A stretch of 64,000 bases of DNA from an uncultured Clostridium sp. (GTDB lineage: Bacteria > Bacillota > Clostridia > TANB77 > CAG-508): assembly GCA_946500615.1 (NCBI GenBank), contig CAMMWP010000005.1:1-64000 (forward strand). Direction: 5' to 3'. The notes beneath the pieces are model-generated. The model saw nothing but the letters and a program-made list of their open reading frames with translations, did no database searches and was not told where the DNA came from. Below, one piece after another: positions 35,123-44,157 of this stretch (position 1 is its first letter; each line of letters starts with the position of its first letter). The translations under genes were made by a program, and so were the position numbers.

Positions 35123-36814
35123 ATGAACAAAGAATGGCAAATATATGATGTAGAAGAAGAAAAAATACAAGAAATATCACAAAAGTACAATGTAAATAAA
35201 TTGTTAGCAACCATACTTGCCAACAGAAATATTATAAATGAGGAACAAATCAGACTATTTTTAAAGCCAACACGAAAAGACTTTCATAATCCATATCTCA
35301 TCACAGATATGGAAAAAGCAATAGATAGAATCATCACAGCAATAAACAAACAAGAAAAAGTAACAATATATGGAGACTATGATGTAGACGGAATTACAAG
35401 TATCACAGTATTAAAAAGCTTTTTGAAAGATAGAGGGCTAGAAGTTGCACAATACATTCCAAATCGACTAGACGAAGGATATGGATTAAATAAGCAAGCA
35501 ATTGAAAAAATTCATAAAAATGGTTGTCAGCTAATGATAACAGTAGACTGTGGAATATCTGCTATAGAAGAAATTAAATATGCAAATGAACTAGGAATTG
35601 AAACCATCATCACAGACCATCACGAGCCGGGAAATATACTACCACAGGCGTTAGCTGTTATTGACAATAAAAGAAAAGATAGTACCTATCCATTTAGAGA
35701 ACTAGCAGGTGTGGGGGTAGTTTTTAAAGTGATACAAGCTTTAGGAATGAAATTAGGGCTAAAAGAAGAAGAATACTTAAAATACTTAGACATTGTTTGT
35801 ATTGGGACCATATCTGATATCGTTCCATTAGTAGATGAAAATAGAGTTATTGCAAAATTAGGATTATTATTAATTAGACAAACGAAAAATATTGGATTAA
35901 GGTCTATTATCCAAGCATCAGGTTATACAAAAATAGATTCAAACAGTATTTCATTTGGAATTGCTCCAAGGATTAATGCTTGTGGAAGAATGGGAAAAGC
36001 AGAAGATGCATTACAGTTATTTTTATCAAAGAATTTAAACGAAGTATCAACACTAACCACAAAATTAAATGAATATAATAGATTAAGACAAGATACAGAA
36101 AAAAAGATATTTGAAAGTGCTGTTAAAGAAATAGAAGAAGAACAATTAGATAAAAATTCAGCAATTATTGTAGGTGGGCATAATTGGCATCATGGGGTTA
36201 TTGGAATTGTATCATCCAAAATTACAGAAATGTATTTTAAACCAAGCATATTGTTAAGTTTTGAAAAAGATGGCATAGGAACAGGTTCTGGAAGAAGTAT
36301 ACCGGGATTTGACTTACATGAAGCGCTTTTAAAATGTACAGATACCATTGAAAAATTTGGTGGACATAGTATGGCAATCGGAATTACCATTAAAAAGGAG
36401 AAATTTAAAGATTTCAGAAAAGAATTTGAAGAAATTGCTAAAAAAGCGAATATAAATGAAATTGTCCCTATTATTCATATAGATGCTAAAATTAATGTTA
36501 GTAATCTTAACAAAGAAATGGTAGAGAGCTTAAAAGAATTAGAGCCTTTTGGAGAAGGGAATAAAATGCCAATATTTGCTTTCAAAAATTTGAAAATAGA
36601 CTCTATTAGGGCTTTATCGGAAGGAAAACATTTGAAACTAACATTAAAAGAGGGGAATACAGTAGTAAATGCAATTGGATTTAATATGGGGAATTTGGTA
36701 GAAGAGTATAAAATTGGAGATAAAATAGATGTTGTGGGAGTATTAGAAATTAATACTTTCAATGGTGTGGATACGTTGCAAATTAATATGAAAGATATCA
36801 TGAGAGCGATTTGA
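35123..36814 (+). CDS. recJ: Single-stranded-DNA exonuclease RecJ
   Basis: 5'-3' ssDNA exonuclease in recombination and repair. 563 residues. DHH motifs are clear: TIYGDYDVDGITS, ITVDCGIS, TDHHEPG and the fourth around IGTISDIVPL; the DHHA1 region has GGHNWHHGVIGIVSSK and GSGRSIPGFDLH with KFGGHSMAIG. Full length for Clostridial RecJ core. GGGAGAAGAAT precedes the ATG. It stands in front of a bidirectional terminator. Confidence 0.95.
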   Translation: MNKEWQIYDVEEEKIQEISQKYNVNKLLATILANRNIINEEQIRLFLKPTRKDFHNPYLITDMEKAIDRIITAINKQEKVTIYGDYDVDGITSITVLKSFLKDRGLEVAQYIPNRLDEGYGLNKQAIEKIHKNGCQLMITVDCGISAIEEIKYANELGIETIITDHHEPGNILPQALAVIDNKRKDSTYPFRELAGVGVVFKVIQALGMKLGLKEEEYLKYLDIVCIGTISDIVPLVDENRVIAKLGLLLIRQTKNIGLRSIIQASGYTKIDSNSISFGIAPRINACGRMGKAEDALQLFLSKNLNEVSTLTTKLNEYNRLRQDTEKKIFESAVKEIEEEQLDKNSAIIVGGHNWHHGVIGIVSSKITEMYFKPSILLSFEKDGIGTGSGRSIPGFDLHEALLKCTDTIEKFGGHSMAIGITIKKEKFKDFRKEFEEIAKKANINEIVPIIHIDAKINVSNLNKEMVESLKELEPFGEGNKMPIFAFKNLKIDSIRALSEGKHLKLTLKEGNTVVNAIGFNMGNLVEEYKIGDKIDVVGVLEINTFNGVDTLQINMKDIMRAI

Positions 36815-36860
36815 GAAGCATTAAAATAAGAGAAGAATGATATTTACTATAAAAGAAAGA

Positions 36861-36897
36861 AGATTAGCAAAATATACATGTATAATTTTGCTAATCT
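36861..36897. terminator. Bidirectional terminator between recJ and the 80-residue orphan
   Basis: AGATTAGCAAAATATA pairs with TATAATTTTGCTAATCT (one bulge). It lies between the converging recJ and minus-strand orphan gene. Confidence 0.7.
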
Positions 36898-36908
36898 CCA
36901 TAAGGAAA

Positions 36909-37151
36909 CTATTTTTGTTCTTCCTGTGCTTGTTTAGCCCCAGCACGGTAAACTAAATGATAGCTGTAAAGGAACATAAAAAATCCTGCAACTAGAAGTA
37001 GGATCCCTATGTAGGGGGCTAGAGCACCTAAAGTGACGCTAGGCGGTGTCTTCAGAAAGAATATGGCTGCTTTGAATAGAAAAATGCTTTCAATAACACA
37101 AAGCAAAGTATCTCTGAATAAGCGTTTTACATCACTAGACAATTTTTTCAT
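36909..37151 (-). CDS. 80-residue two-helix membrane protein, GC-richer orphan
   Basis: Reads MKKLSSDVKRLFRDTLL, a helix at about 15-33, a Pro-rich turn (KTPPSVTLG), a second helix at 44-66 and a charged tail ending AKQAQEEQK. Not recognised. Base composition is clearly richer in G and C than rel and recJ on either side. AAAGGAGGAAACTTT precedes the ATG. It is a single-gene unit between two larger genes. Confidence 0.75.
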   Translation of the reverse strand: MKKLSSDVKRLFRDTLLCVIESIFLFKAAIFFLKTPPSVTLGALAPYIGILLLVAGFFMFLYSYHLVYRAGAKQAQEEQK

Positions 37152-37273
37152 AAAGTTTCCTCCTTTTGCTTATGATTCCAATATAGCTTGGAATGTTTAT
37201 AAAGTATCATTGCTAATAAGTATAATGTAAAAAGGTAAAAAAATCAAGTAAAGAAAAAAAGGGAAGTGTATAT

Positions 37274-39472
37274 ATGCAAGAAGAAAAAAAAGAAATAACC
37301 ATAAAGGATGTTATTAATAAAAGAAAAGAACATGCTAGAAGAGTAGATATAAAATTAATCATGAGAGCCTATCGATTGGCTAGTGAAAAACATAAAGGGC
37401 AAAAAAGAAGTTCGGGTGAACCATATATCATTCATCCTTTAAATGTTGCATACATCTTAGCAGATATTGGTCTAGATGATAGTACCATTTGTGCAGCACT
37501 TCTTCATGATGTGGTTGAAGATACAGAAGTAACAGATAAAGATTTGAGAAATGAATTTGGAAATGAAATTGCAGATATGGTATTAGGCGTAACCAAATTA
37601 AGTACCATACAATTTGAATCTGTCGAAGAACAACAAGTGGAAGATTACCGAAAAATGTTTCTAGCAATGGGAAAAGATATCAGAGTTATTTTAATAAAAT
37701 TAGCAGATAGATTACATAATATGAGAACACTAAAATATTTGAAAAGAGACAGACAAATTGCCAATGCAAAAGAAACAAGAGAACTATATGCACCACTTGC
37801 CAATCGATTAGGTATTTATTCTTTGAAATGGGAATTAGAAGATTTAGCCTTTAAATATTTAGAGCCAGAAGAATATCATGAATTAGTAGAAGGCATTAAT
37901 AAAAAAAGAGAAGAAAGAACAAAATTTATTGAAAAAATCATGGATGATATACGCATAGCCTTAAAAAAACAAAGAATTGATGCAGAAGTAACAGGAAGAG
38001 CGAAACATTTATATAGTATATACCGAAAGATGAAAAGAGATAATAAAACATTAGATCAAATTTATGATTTATTTGCATTAAGAATATTAGTAAATTCAGT
38101 AAAAGATTGTTATGCTGCATTAGGTGTTGTTCATGAACTATATAGCCCAATGCCGGGAAGATTTAAAGATTATATAGCAGTACCAAAACCAAATATGTAT
38201 CAATCGATTCATACCACTTTATTAGGAGAAAAAGGAACACCATTTGAAGTACAAATTAGAACATGGGAAATGCATAAAATTGCAGAATTTGGTATTGCAG
38301 CCCATTGGGCATATAAGGAAGCAAGTTATTTTGGAAAGAAGCAATCTGTAAAAGTAGAAGAGGACAAATTAGCATGGCTTAGGGAAACATTAGAATGGCA
38401 GAAAGAGTTGCAAGACCCTCAAGAATTTTTAAACACACTAAAAACAGAACTATTCGAAGATGAAGTATATGTATTTACACCAAAAGGTGCTATAAAAGTA
38501 CTGCCAAGAGGAGCAACACCAATAGATTTTGCTTATACCATACATGCTGAAATTGGAAACCGAATGACAGGATGCAAAATTAATAGCAAAATGATGCCAA
38601 TTATCACACCTTTGCATAGTGGAGATATTGTCGAAATTATCACATCAGATAACTCAAAAGGACCAAGTAGAGATTGGTTAAAATTTGTAAAAAGCTCTGC
38701 AGCAAAAAATAAAATCAAAAGTTGGTTTAAAAAAGCACAAAAAGAAGAAAACATAGAAAAAGGAAAAGAACTAATTGAAAAAGAATTAAAAAGAATTGGA
38801 TTTACACATGCAGATTTATTTAAAACAGAATATATCGAACCAATGCTTGAAAAATATAAATATAAGAACTTAGATGAAATGTATTCTGCTGTTGGATTTG
38901 GTGCAAACTCATCAGTCAAAGTTATTGCAAGAATGCTTCAAGAATATCGAAAAGAACATGAAGAAGAAGATATTGAAAAGAAAATAGAAGAACTAAAAAA
39001 AGCAAAACAAAAGAAGCCAAAACCATCAAGTTCTGGTATTATTGTCAAAGGAATTGATAACTGTCTTGTAAAACTTTCAAAATGTTGTAATCCACTTCCG
39101 GGGGATGAAATTGTTGGTTATATAACCAAAGGAAGAGGTGTATCTGTTCATAGAAAGGACTGTTATAATGTCAAAGACTTGATATCAGAAGAAAATAGAA
39201 TGATAGATGTAGAATGGTATGAAGAAGAAAAATCATCATATCAAGCAGAAATCGAAATTTTCTCAAATGATAGAACAGGACTATTGGTAGACATTTTAAA
39301 AGAATTAGCAACCACCAAAGTAAACATTTTAGGTGTGAATACAAAAACCACAAAAGAGCGAATTGCAATTATTAATATCATATTACAAGTAGAAAACTTA
39401 GAAGAATTAAACAAAGCACAAAGAGTTGTTAGAAAAGTAGACAGTGTTTATGATGTAAAAAGGAAGAAGTAA
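37274..39472 (+). CDS. rel: Bifunctional (p)ppGpp synthetase/hydrolase
   Basis: Makes and degrades the stringent-response alarmone. 732 residues with every domain: HD hydrolase (PYIIHPLNVAYIL, CAALLHDVVEDTEV), RelA/SpoT synthetase (GRAKHLYSIYRKMKR, DLFALRILVN, GRFKDYIAVPKPNMYQSIHT), TGS at about 395-455 (YVFTPKGAIKVLPRGATPIDFAY), a Cys-containing zinc-finger-like region (CLVKLSKCCNPLPGDEI) and a C-terminal ACT domain. Both hydrolase and synthetase motifs look intact. GGGAAGTG precedes the ATG. recJ-rel order is common in Firmicutes; here the orphan gene is between them. Confidence 0.95.
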   Translation: MQEEKKEITIKDVINKRKEHARRVDIKLIMRAYRLASEKHKGQKRSSGEPYIIHPLNVAYILADIGLDDSTICAALLHDVVEDTEVTDKDLRNEFGNEIADMVLGVTKLSTIQFESVEEQQVEDYRKMFLAMGKDIRVILIKLADRLHNMRTLKYLKRDRQIANAKETRELYAPLANRLGIYSLKWELEDLAFKYLEPEEYHELVEGINKKREERTKFIEKIMDDIRIALKKQRIDAEVTGRAKHLYSIYRKMKRDNKTLDQIYDLFALRILVNSVKDCYAALGVVHELYSPMPGRFKDYIAVPKPNMYQSIHTTLLGEKGTPFEVQIRTWEMHKIAEFGIAAHWAYKEASYFGKKQSVKVEEDKLAWLRETLEWQKELQDPQEFLNTLKTELFEDEVYVFTPKGAIKVLPRGATPIDFAYTIHAEIGNRMTGCKINSKMMPIITPLHSGDIVEIITSDNSKGPSRDWLKFVKSSAAKNKIKSWFKKAQKEENIEKGKELIEKELKRIGFTHADLFKTEYIEPMLEKYKYKNLDEMYSAVGFGANSSVKVIARMLQEYRKEHEEEDIEKKIEELKKAKQKKPKPSSSGIIVKGIDNCLVKLSKCCNPLPGDEIVGYITKGRGVSVHRKDCYNVKDLISEENRMIDVEWYEEEKSSYQAEIEIFSNDRTGLLVDILKELATTKVNILGVNTKTTKERIAIINIILQVENLEELNKAQRVVRKVDSVYDVKRKK

Positions 39473-39479
39473 GCTAATG

Positions 39480-39597
39480 GGGACAGGCCAAATTGGACAT
39501 TTTTTGTCTAAAAGGGACAGACCTAAAAGTTTGAAGTAATCTGTAATTTATAAGGTCTGTCCCTTTTAGACAAAAAATGTCCAATTTAGCCTGTCCC
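39480..39597. repeat. Palindromic repeat with 45 bp arms, GGGACAGG family
   Basis: Arms 39480-39524 and 39553-39597 pair over 45 bp with one wobble pair and a 28-nt loop. It contains repeated GGGACAG/TGTCC words. It lies between rel and the metallo-hydrolase gene on the same strand and could also terminate or attenuate transcription. Confidence 0.92.
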
Positions 39598-39618
39598 TAA
39601 AAGATCAAAGGAGGAAAT

Positions 39619-40269
39619 ATGATTTTAAAAGAGTTAAAAATTGATACATGGGTAGGGGATCCAACGAACTGTTATGTTATTTTTGATGAAGAAAGTAAGG
39701 AGATAATGGTAATCGATCCAGCAGGAGACACTGATAAAATTGTTGATTTAATTAGGAATATTTTTAAAGGTCATCTAAAGTATGTTTATTTAACACATTG
39801 TCATGGAGATCATATAGCAGGTGTGACAGAATTGAAAAATCAATGTGGTGGAAAAATTTTAGTTCATCGATTTGACAGTGATGGATTAAATGATGTAAAT
39901 ATTAATCTTTCAGCGATTATTGACTTACCACCAATAGAATTAGAAGCAGATTCAATAGTAGATGACAAGGATTTATTGCACTTGGGAAATTTGACTTTTA
40001 CAGTTATTCATACACCGGGGCATACGAAAGGGTCAAGTAGTTTATATTGCAAAGACCAAGCATGCTTATTTTCGGGAGATACGCTATTTAAGGGGACTTG
40101 GGGACGAACAGATTTACCAACAGGAAGTATAGACGATATTATGGACTCTATCATAAATAAATTATTAAAACTTCCAGATAATACGATCGTGTATCCCGGA
40201 CATGGCAAGGCAACAATGATTATGGAAGAGAAGCCTATATATTTGGAATTAAAACCCAAAATGTATTGA
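39619..40269 (+). CDS. MBL-fold metallo-hydrolase (glyoxalase II-like)
   Basis: 216 residues. The metal motif THCHGDHIAG (H-x-H-x-D-H), the later HTPGHTKGS, GDTLFKGTWGRTDLPTGS and PGHG supply all the usual binuclear metal ligands. These proteins hydrolyse thioesters or similar; glyoxalase II-like hydrolase is the nearest general description. GGAGGAAAT precedes the ATG. Often found between rel and hisS in Clostridia, as here. Confidence 0.9.
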   Translation: MILKELKIDTWVGDPTNCYVIFDEESKEIMVIDPAGDTDKIVDLIRNIFKGHLKYVYLTHCHGDHIAGVTELKNQCGGKILVHRFDSDGLNDVNINLSAIIDLPPIELEADSIVDDKDLLHLGNLTFTVIHTPGHTKGSSSLYCKDQACLFSGDTLFKGTWGRTDLPTGSIDDIMDSIINKLLKLPDNTIVYPGHGKATMIMEEKPIYLELKPKMY

Positions 40270-40335
40270 ATTTAGATGAAATTTATAGTATACTTATTGC
40301 AGAAACTCGAGGTTTTTGCATTAAGGAGGAAGCGT

Positions 40336-40572
40336 ATGTTTGGAGTGATTGTCGACGAGGGGAGAAGTTTGCAACGGGCAGGATATCAGCTTGTTGAAAA
40401 TGAAACTGGAGACAAAATGCAGCTCTTCAAAAATGACAAAATATTCGGAGAGCTGAAGGTAACAAAAACTGGCGAGCTAGAGTTTTGTAGTAATGTAAGA
40501 AATACTTTAGCCAAAAGTTTTTTTATAACTCAATTAGAGAGTAGACTTGTTATAGTCGGCTTCAAAGATTGA
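40336..40572 (+). CDS. 78-residue orphan protein, GC-richer
   Basis: Starts at ATG 40336 behind AAGGAGGAAGCGT; the frame is open upstream to 40276 but without a ribosome site. The protein reads MFGVIVDEGRSLQRAGYQ, then short beta-like segments (MQLFKNDKIFGELKVTK) and ends RLVIVGFKD. I do not recognise it. G+C is higher than in hisS next to it. A hairpin follows at once. Confidence 0.7.
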   Translation: MFGVIVDEGRSLQRAGYQLVENETGDKMQLFKNDKIFGELKVTKTGELEFCSNVRNTLAKSFFITQLESRLVIVGFKD

Positions 40573-40593
40573 GATTGACTTCAAATAAATAAT

Positions 40594-40620
40594 GGGCTGA
40601 ATTAATTTTTAATTCAGCCC
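40594..40620 (+). terminator. Hairpin after the 78-residue orphan
   Basis: GGGCTGAATTA pairs with AATTCAGCCC. No T run follows, so termination is not certain. Confidence 0.5.
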
Positions 40621-40649
40621 CCAAATCTAAAAATAGGAGAGAAAAGTAT

Positions 40650-41972
40650 ATGGAAAAAGTAGAACCAAGAACATTGGCAGGTTTTATGGAATTATTGCCA
40701 AATGAACAAATATTATTTAATCAAATGAAAGAAAAAATAGAAAGTACGTATAAAAAATTTGGATTTTTGCCACTAGATACACCAGTAATAGAATTAGCAG
40801 AAGTATTGCTAGCAAAGGCAGGAGGAGAAACAGAAAAACAAATTTATCGTTTTCAAAAAGGAGACACAGATTTAGCATTACGATTTGATTTAACAGTACC
40901 ACTTGCTAAATACGTTGCAAAAAATTATGGAAATTTAAGTTTTCCATTCAGAAGATATCAAATAGGAAAAGTATATAGAGGAGAAAGAGCACAAAAGGGA
41001 AGATATAGAGAATTTTACCAATGTGATATAGATATTATTGGAGATGGAGAATTAGAATTAATTAATGACGCAGAAATTCCAGCAGTCATATATAACATGT
41101 TTCGTGAATTAGGTTTTGAAGATTTTACGGTAAAAATTAATAATAGAAGAATTTTGAATGGCTTGTTTGAAAGTGTTGAACAAAAAGAAAATTCAGTTGA
41201 AATATTAAGAATTATTGATAAAATTGAAAAAATAGGAAAAGAAGAAGTAATAGAAGAATTTAAAAAAATAGGTTTGAAAGAAAATCAAATAAAAAACATA
41301 CTTGATTTTATAGAAATAGAAGGTACATCTGATGAAAAAATAGAGAAATTAGAAAAATTAGGAATTATGAATGAAACCTATCAACAAGGAGTCGAAGAAT
41401 TAAAAACAGTTATAAAAAATGTAAGACTTTTTGGTGTTCCAGAAGCAAATTTTGCAGTAGATTTAACAATTGCAAGGGGACTAGATTATTATACAGGAAC
41501 AGTATATGAAACATTTTTAAATAATTATAGAGAAATAGGAAGTGTATGTTCTGGAGGAAGATATGAGAATCTAGCTGAATATTATACAGAAAAAAGCTTG
41601 CCGGGTGTAGGTGTTTCTCTTGGATTGACTAGACTATTTTATAAGCTAAACGAATTACAGATTATTAAAGCAAATAAGAAATCAATTGCAGATATATTAA
41701 TTATACCAATGATAGAAAATTTGGAAGAACCAATAAAATTGGCTACTAAGTTAAGAAGGGAAGGAATTAATACTGAGATATATTTGAATGATAAAAAGCT
41801 AAAAGCAAAGTTTAAATATGCAGATAAGTTGGAAATTCCTTATGTAATTGTAGTAGGAGAAGATGAGATACAGTCTAATGAAATAACATTAAAAAATATG
41901 GTAACAGGTATGGAAGAAAAATTGCCAATGGATGAAAAGATAATAAAAGAAATAATTGAAAAGAACAAATAA
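40650..41972 (+). CDS. hisS: Histidyl-tRNA synthetase
   Basis: Charges tRNA-His. 440 residues with class II motifs: motif 2 FRRYQIGKVYRGERAQKGRYREFYQCDID, split here as two blocks; the histidine loop ARGLDYYTG and motif 3 GVGVSLGLTRLF; then an anticodon-binding domain from about residue 345. The insertion between motifs 2 and 3 is of the longer type also seen in mitochondrial/archaeal-like HisRS. GGAGAGAAAAGTAT precedes the ATG. Monocistronic, ending in nested hairpins. Confidence 0.94.
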   Translation: MEKVEPRTLAGFMELLPNEQILFNQMKEKIESTYKKFGFLPLDTPVIELAEVLLAKAGGETEKQIYRFQKGDTDLALRFDLTVPLAKYVAKNYGNLSFPFRRYQIGKVYRGERAQKGRYREFYQCDIDIIGDGELELINDAEIPAVIYNMFRELGFEDFTVKINNRRILNGLFESVEQKENSVEILRIIDKIEKIGKEEVIEEFKKIGLKENQIKNILDFIEIEGTSDEKIEKLEKLGIMNETYQQGVEELKTVIKNVRLFGVPEANFAVDLTIARGLDYYTGTVYETFLNNYREIGSVCSGGRYENLAEYYTEKSLPGVGVSLGLTRLFYKLNELQIIKANKKSIADILIIPMIENLEEPIKLATKLRREGINTEIYLNDKKLKAKFKYADKLEIPYVIVVGEDEIQSNEITLKNMVTGMEEKLPMDEKIIKEIIEKNK

Positions 41973-42066
41973 GAGGGTGTCCTAAAATAGCAAACATAGT
42001 TCTATACATTTTATAGAATATGTTTGTTATTTTTTGAGGGGTCCTATCTTGGACTATACCCTCTTT
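41970..42066. terminator. Nested hairpins between hisS and the convergent YcxB-like gene
   Basis: The inner stem AGCAAACATA(G)TTCTATA pairs with TATAGAATATGTTTGTT and is followed by ATTTTTT for hisS. The outer AAGAGGGT pairs with ACCCTCTT and reads into the end of the minus-strand gene. Confidence 0.7.
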
Positions 42067-42674
42067 TTTGTATTTAATTTGAATTTAAAAGGACAATTCT
42101 TTTTTATGAAATCTCTAAAAGTCAAAGGATTTCCTTTTTTGAATCCGGATTTGTCTAGTAGAAATGAATGCCTATGATCCAAATATAAATAAAAAAAAGT
42201 ATCAGTTTCATATATTTTATAAATTTTTTGATAAGATATAATAGAATATTCTCTTTTGGTATATACTTTAAAGTAACCTTTATAAAAAGAAAATGTAAAA
42301 CACTGTTTTTGGGTAATTTTCTTACTATGATATTCTTTGCATACTTCTTCTATCGGATGAAAATATCTATATAAGATAAAAGAAGTTAGACAGGCACAAA
42401 AGATAACTGCTAGTCCATAATAACCATTTTGTACATATAGCATGATTAAAAAAAGAAATAACATAGATATCAAAAGTGAATATACATGATATTTTAAAGA
42501 AAATGTTTTAGCATGAAAGTTTAAAAACTCATCATATACTTTTTTAGAATATGTAGTTACATTCTTAAATAAACAATCCAATTTTATCACCCAAAAACAG
42601 TATACCATAAAACCAAAAAAATGAAAACAAAATAAGCAAAAACAAAAAAACATAACTTGCACAAAAAAAACCAA
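42054..42674 (-). CDS. YcxB-like membrane protein
   Basis: 206 residues. A very hydrophobic first segment rich in Phe and Cys may not belong to the mature protein; the ATG at 42608 (MVYCFWVIKLD) is a likely alternative start. Two helices near residues 65-100 are followed by a soluble domain with YFKVYTKREYSIISYQKIYKIYE and FLLDKSGF, the YcxB C-terminal pattern. Function unknown. Confidence 0.6.
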   Translation of the reverse strand: MVFFVQVMFFCFCLFCFHFFGFMVYCFWVIKLDCLFKNVTTYSKKVYDEFLNFHAKTFSLKYHVYSLLISMLFLFLIMLYVQNGYYGLAVIFCACLTSFILYRYFHPIEEVCKEYHSKKITQKQCFTFSFYKGYFKVYTKREYSIISYQKIYKIYETDTFFYLYLDHRHSFLLDKSGFKKGNPLTFRDFIKKNCPFKFKLNTKKRV

Positions 42675-42779
42675 AATGATATAATCATGCTGAAAACAGA
42701 AAAAATAAAAAGTAAATTTACAATGAAATTGTCAAAATCTTAAAATACAATAAAAAAATAAAAGAAAGGTTTAAGATTT

Positions 42780-43643
42780 ATGTATGATGTTATAATAATA
42801 GGGGCAGGACCGGCAGGGATATCAGCAGGATTATATACTAAAAGAGCAAACTTAAAAGTACGAATTATGTATAAAGATGAATCAGCCTTAGAAAAAACAG
42901 AGCTGATAGAAAACTACTATGGTTTTGAAAAAGGAATCTCTGGAAAAGAATTGTATAAAGCAGGAATACAACAAGCAAAAAAATTAGGAATTGAAATTAA
43001 CAAAGAAGAAGTTATTAAAGTACAAATAGGAGAAAATAAAGAATTTATTGTACAAACGGAAAATGAAACTTATAAAACAAAAACAGTCATCTTTGCAACA
43101 GGAAATAAGAAAAACACACCAAAAATAAAAGGAATTAAAAATTTTGAAGGAAAAGGTGTCAGTTATTGTGCTGTATGCGATGGTTTTTTTTATAGAAATA
43201 AAGAAGTGTCTGTTATAGGTAATGGAAGATATGCTATCTCTGAAGCAAATGAGTTAATGAATATTGCAAAAAGAATTACAATATTAACAGATGGGAAAGA
43301 AGCGCCAGAAATTAGAGCAGATAATATCAAAATTGACACGAGAAAAATTCGTGAAGTAAAAGGAAATCAAAAAGTAGAAGAAGTAGAATTTGAAGATAAT
43401 GACAAATTGAAAACAGATGGCATATTTGTAGCACTTGGTGTAGCAGGAGGCACAGAATTTTCAAAAAAATTAGGAATCATAACACAAAACGATAGAATGA
43501 TAGTTAATGAAAATATGGAAACCAATATCCCGGGAATATATGCATGTGGCGATTGTGTAGGAGGTCTATTACAAATATCAAAAGCTGTGTATGAAGGAAC
43601 AAAAGCTGGTTTACAAGTAATTCAATACATAAGAAAAACTTAA
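42780..43643 (+). CDS. trxB: Thioredoxin reductase-like flavoprotein lacking the NADPH signature
   Basis: 287 residues, shorter than the usual 310. FAD site GAGPAGISAGLY, redox pair in CAVCDGFFYR (Cys at about 127 and 130) and the C-terminal FAD block IPGIYACGDCVGG are complete. The second Rossmann loop reads GNGRYAISEAN, and where NADPH-dependent enzymes have HRRxxxR this one has TDGKEAPEIRA. I infer another electron donor, as in ferredoxin-dependent flavin thioredoxin reductases of Clostridia. AAAGG precedes the ATG. It forms a pair with trxA 72 nt downstream. Confidence 0.88.
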   Translation: MYDVIIIGAGPAGISAGLYTKRANLKVRIMYKDESALEKTELIENYYGFEKGISGKELYKAGIQQAKKLGIEINKEEVIKVQIGENKEFIVQTENETYKTKTVIFATGNKKNTPKIKGIKNFEGKGVSYCAVCDGFFYRNKEVSVIGNGRYAISEANELMNIAKRITILTDGKEAPEIRADNIKIDTRKIREVKGNQKVEEVEFEDNDKLKTDGIFVALGVAGGTEFSKKLGIITQNDRMIVNENMETNIPGIYACGDCVGGLLQISKAVYEGTKAGLQVIQYIRKT

Positions 43644-43715
43644 GTTATTGAAATCAGTACACAAATGTATAATTTACCATAAAAATAATACAATAATAAA
43701 GAAGGAGGAAAAAGT

Positions 43716-44027
43716 ATGAATGTATTAACATTAGAAGAGGAGAATTTTGAAGAAGAAGTATTAAAAGCAAGTGGAAAAGTTTTAGTAGATTTTTATGCTG
43801 ATTGGTGTGGACCATGTAAAATGATGGCACCAATTATTGAAGAAATTGCTGACGAGGTAAAAGAAACTGCAAAGGTAGGAAAAGTCAATGTAGACAATAA
43901 TCAAGAATTAGCAATTCAATATGATGTCATGAGTATACCAACCATTATACTATTTGAAAATGGAAAAGCACAAAAAACATTTATTGGTGTAACAGACAAA
44001 CAAGAAATATTAGATGTATTAAAATAA
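43716..44027 (+). CDS. trxA: Thioredoxin
   Basis: 103 residues, the standard size. The active site is DWCGPCKMM, with the conserved Asp in VDFYADW and the cis-Pro in MSIPTIILF. Cytosolic disulfide reductase and partner of the adjacent TrxB-like protein. AAGGAGGAAAAAGT precedes the ATG. Confidence 0.96.
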   Translation: MNVLTLEEENFEEEVLKASGKVLVDFYADWCGPCKMMAPIIEEIADEVKETAKVGKVNVDNNQELAIQYDVMSIPTIILFENGKAQKTFIGVTDKQEILDVLK

Positions 44028-44157
44028 AAGTGTTATTTATGAAAAATGCTCTAATTTATATTAGAAAATTTTGAAAAAAACATTAACATATCCAGATACA
44101 AAGGATGTAGAGAATGTGAAAGAATTTGCAAAAAGAATGATAAAGAGGTGTGTATAA

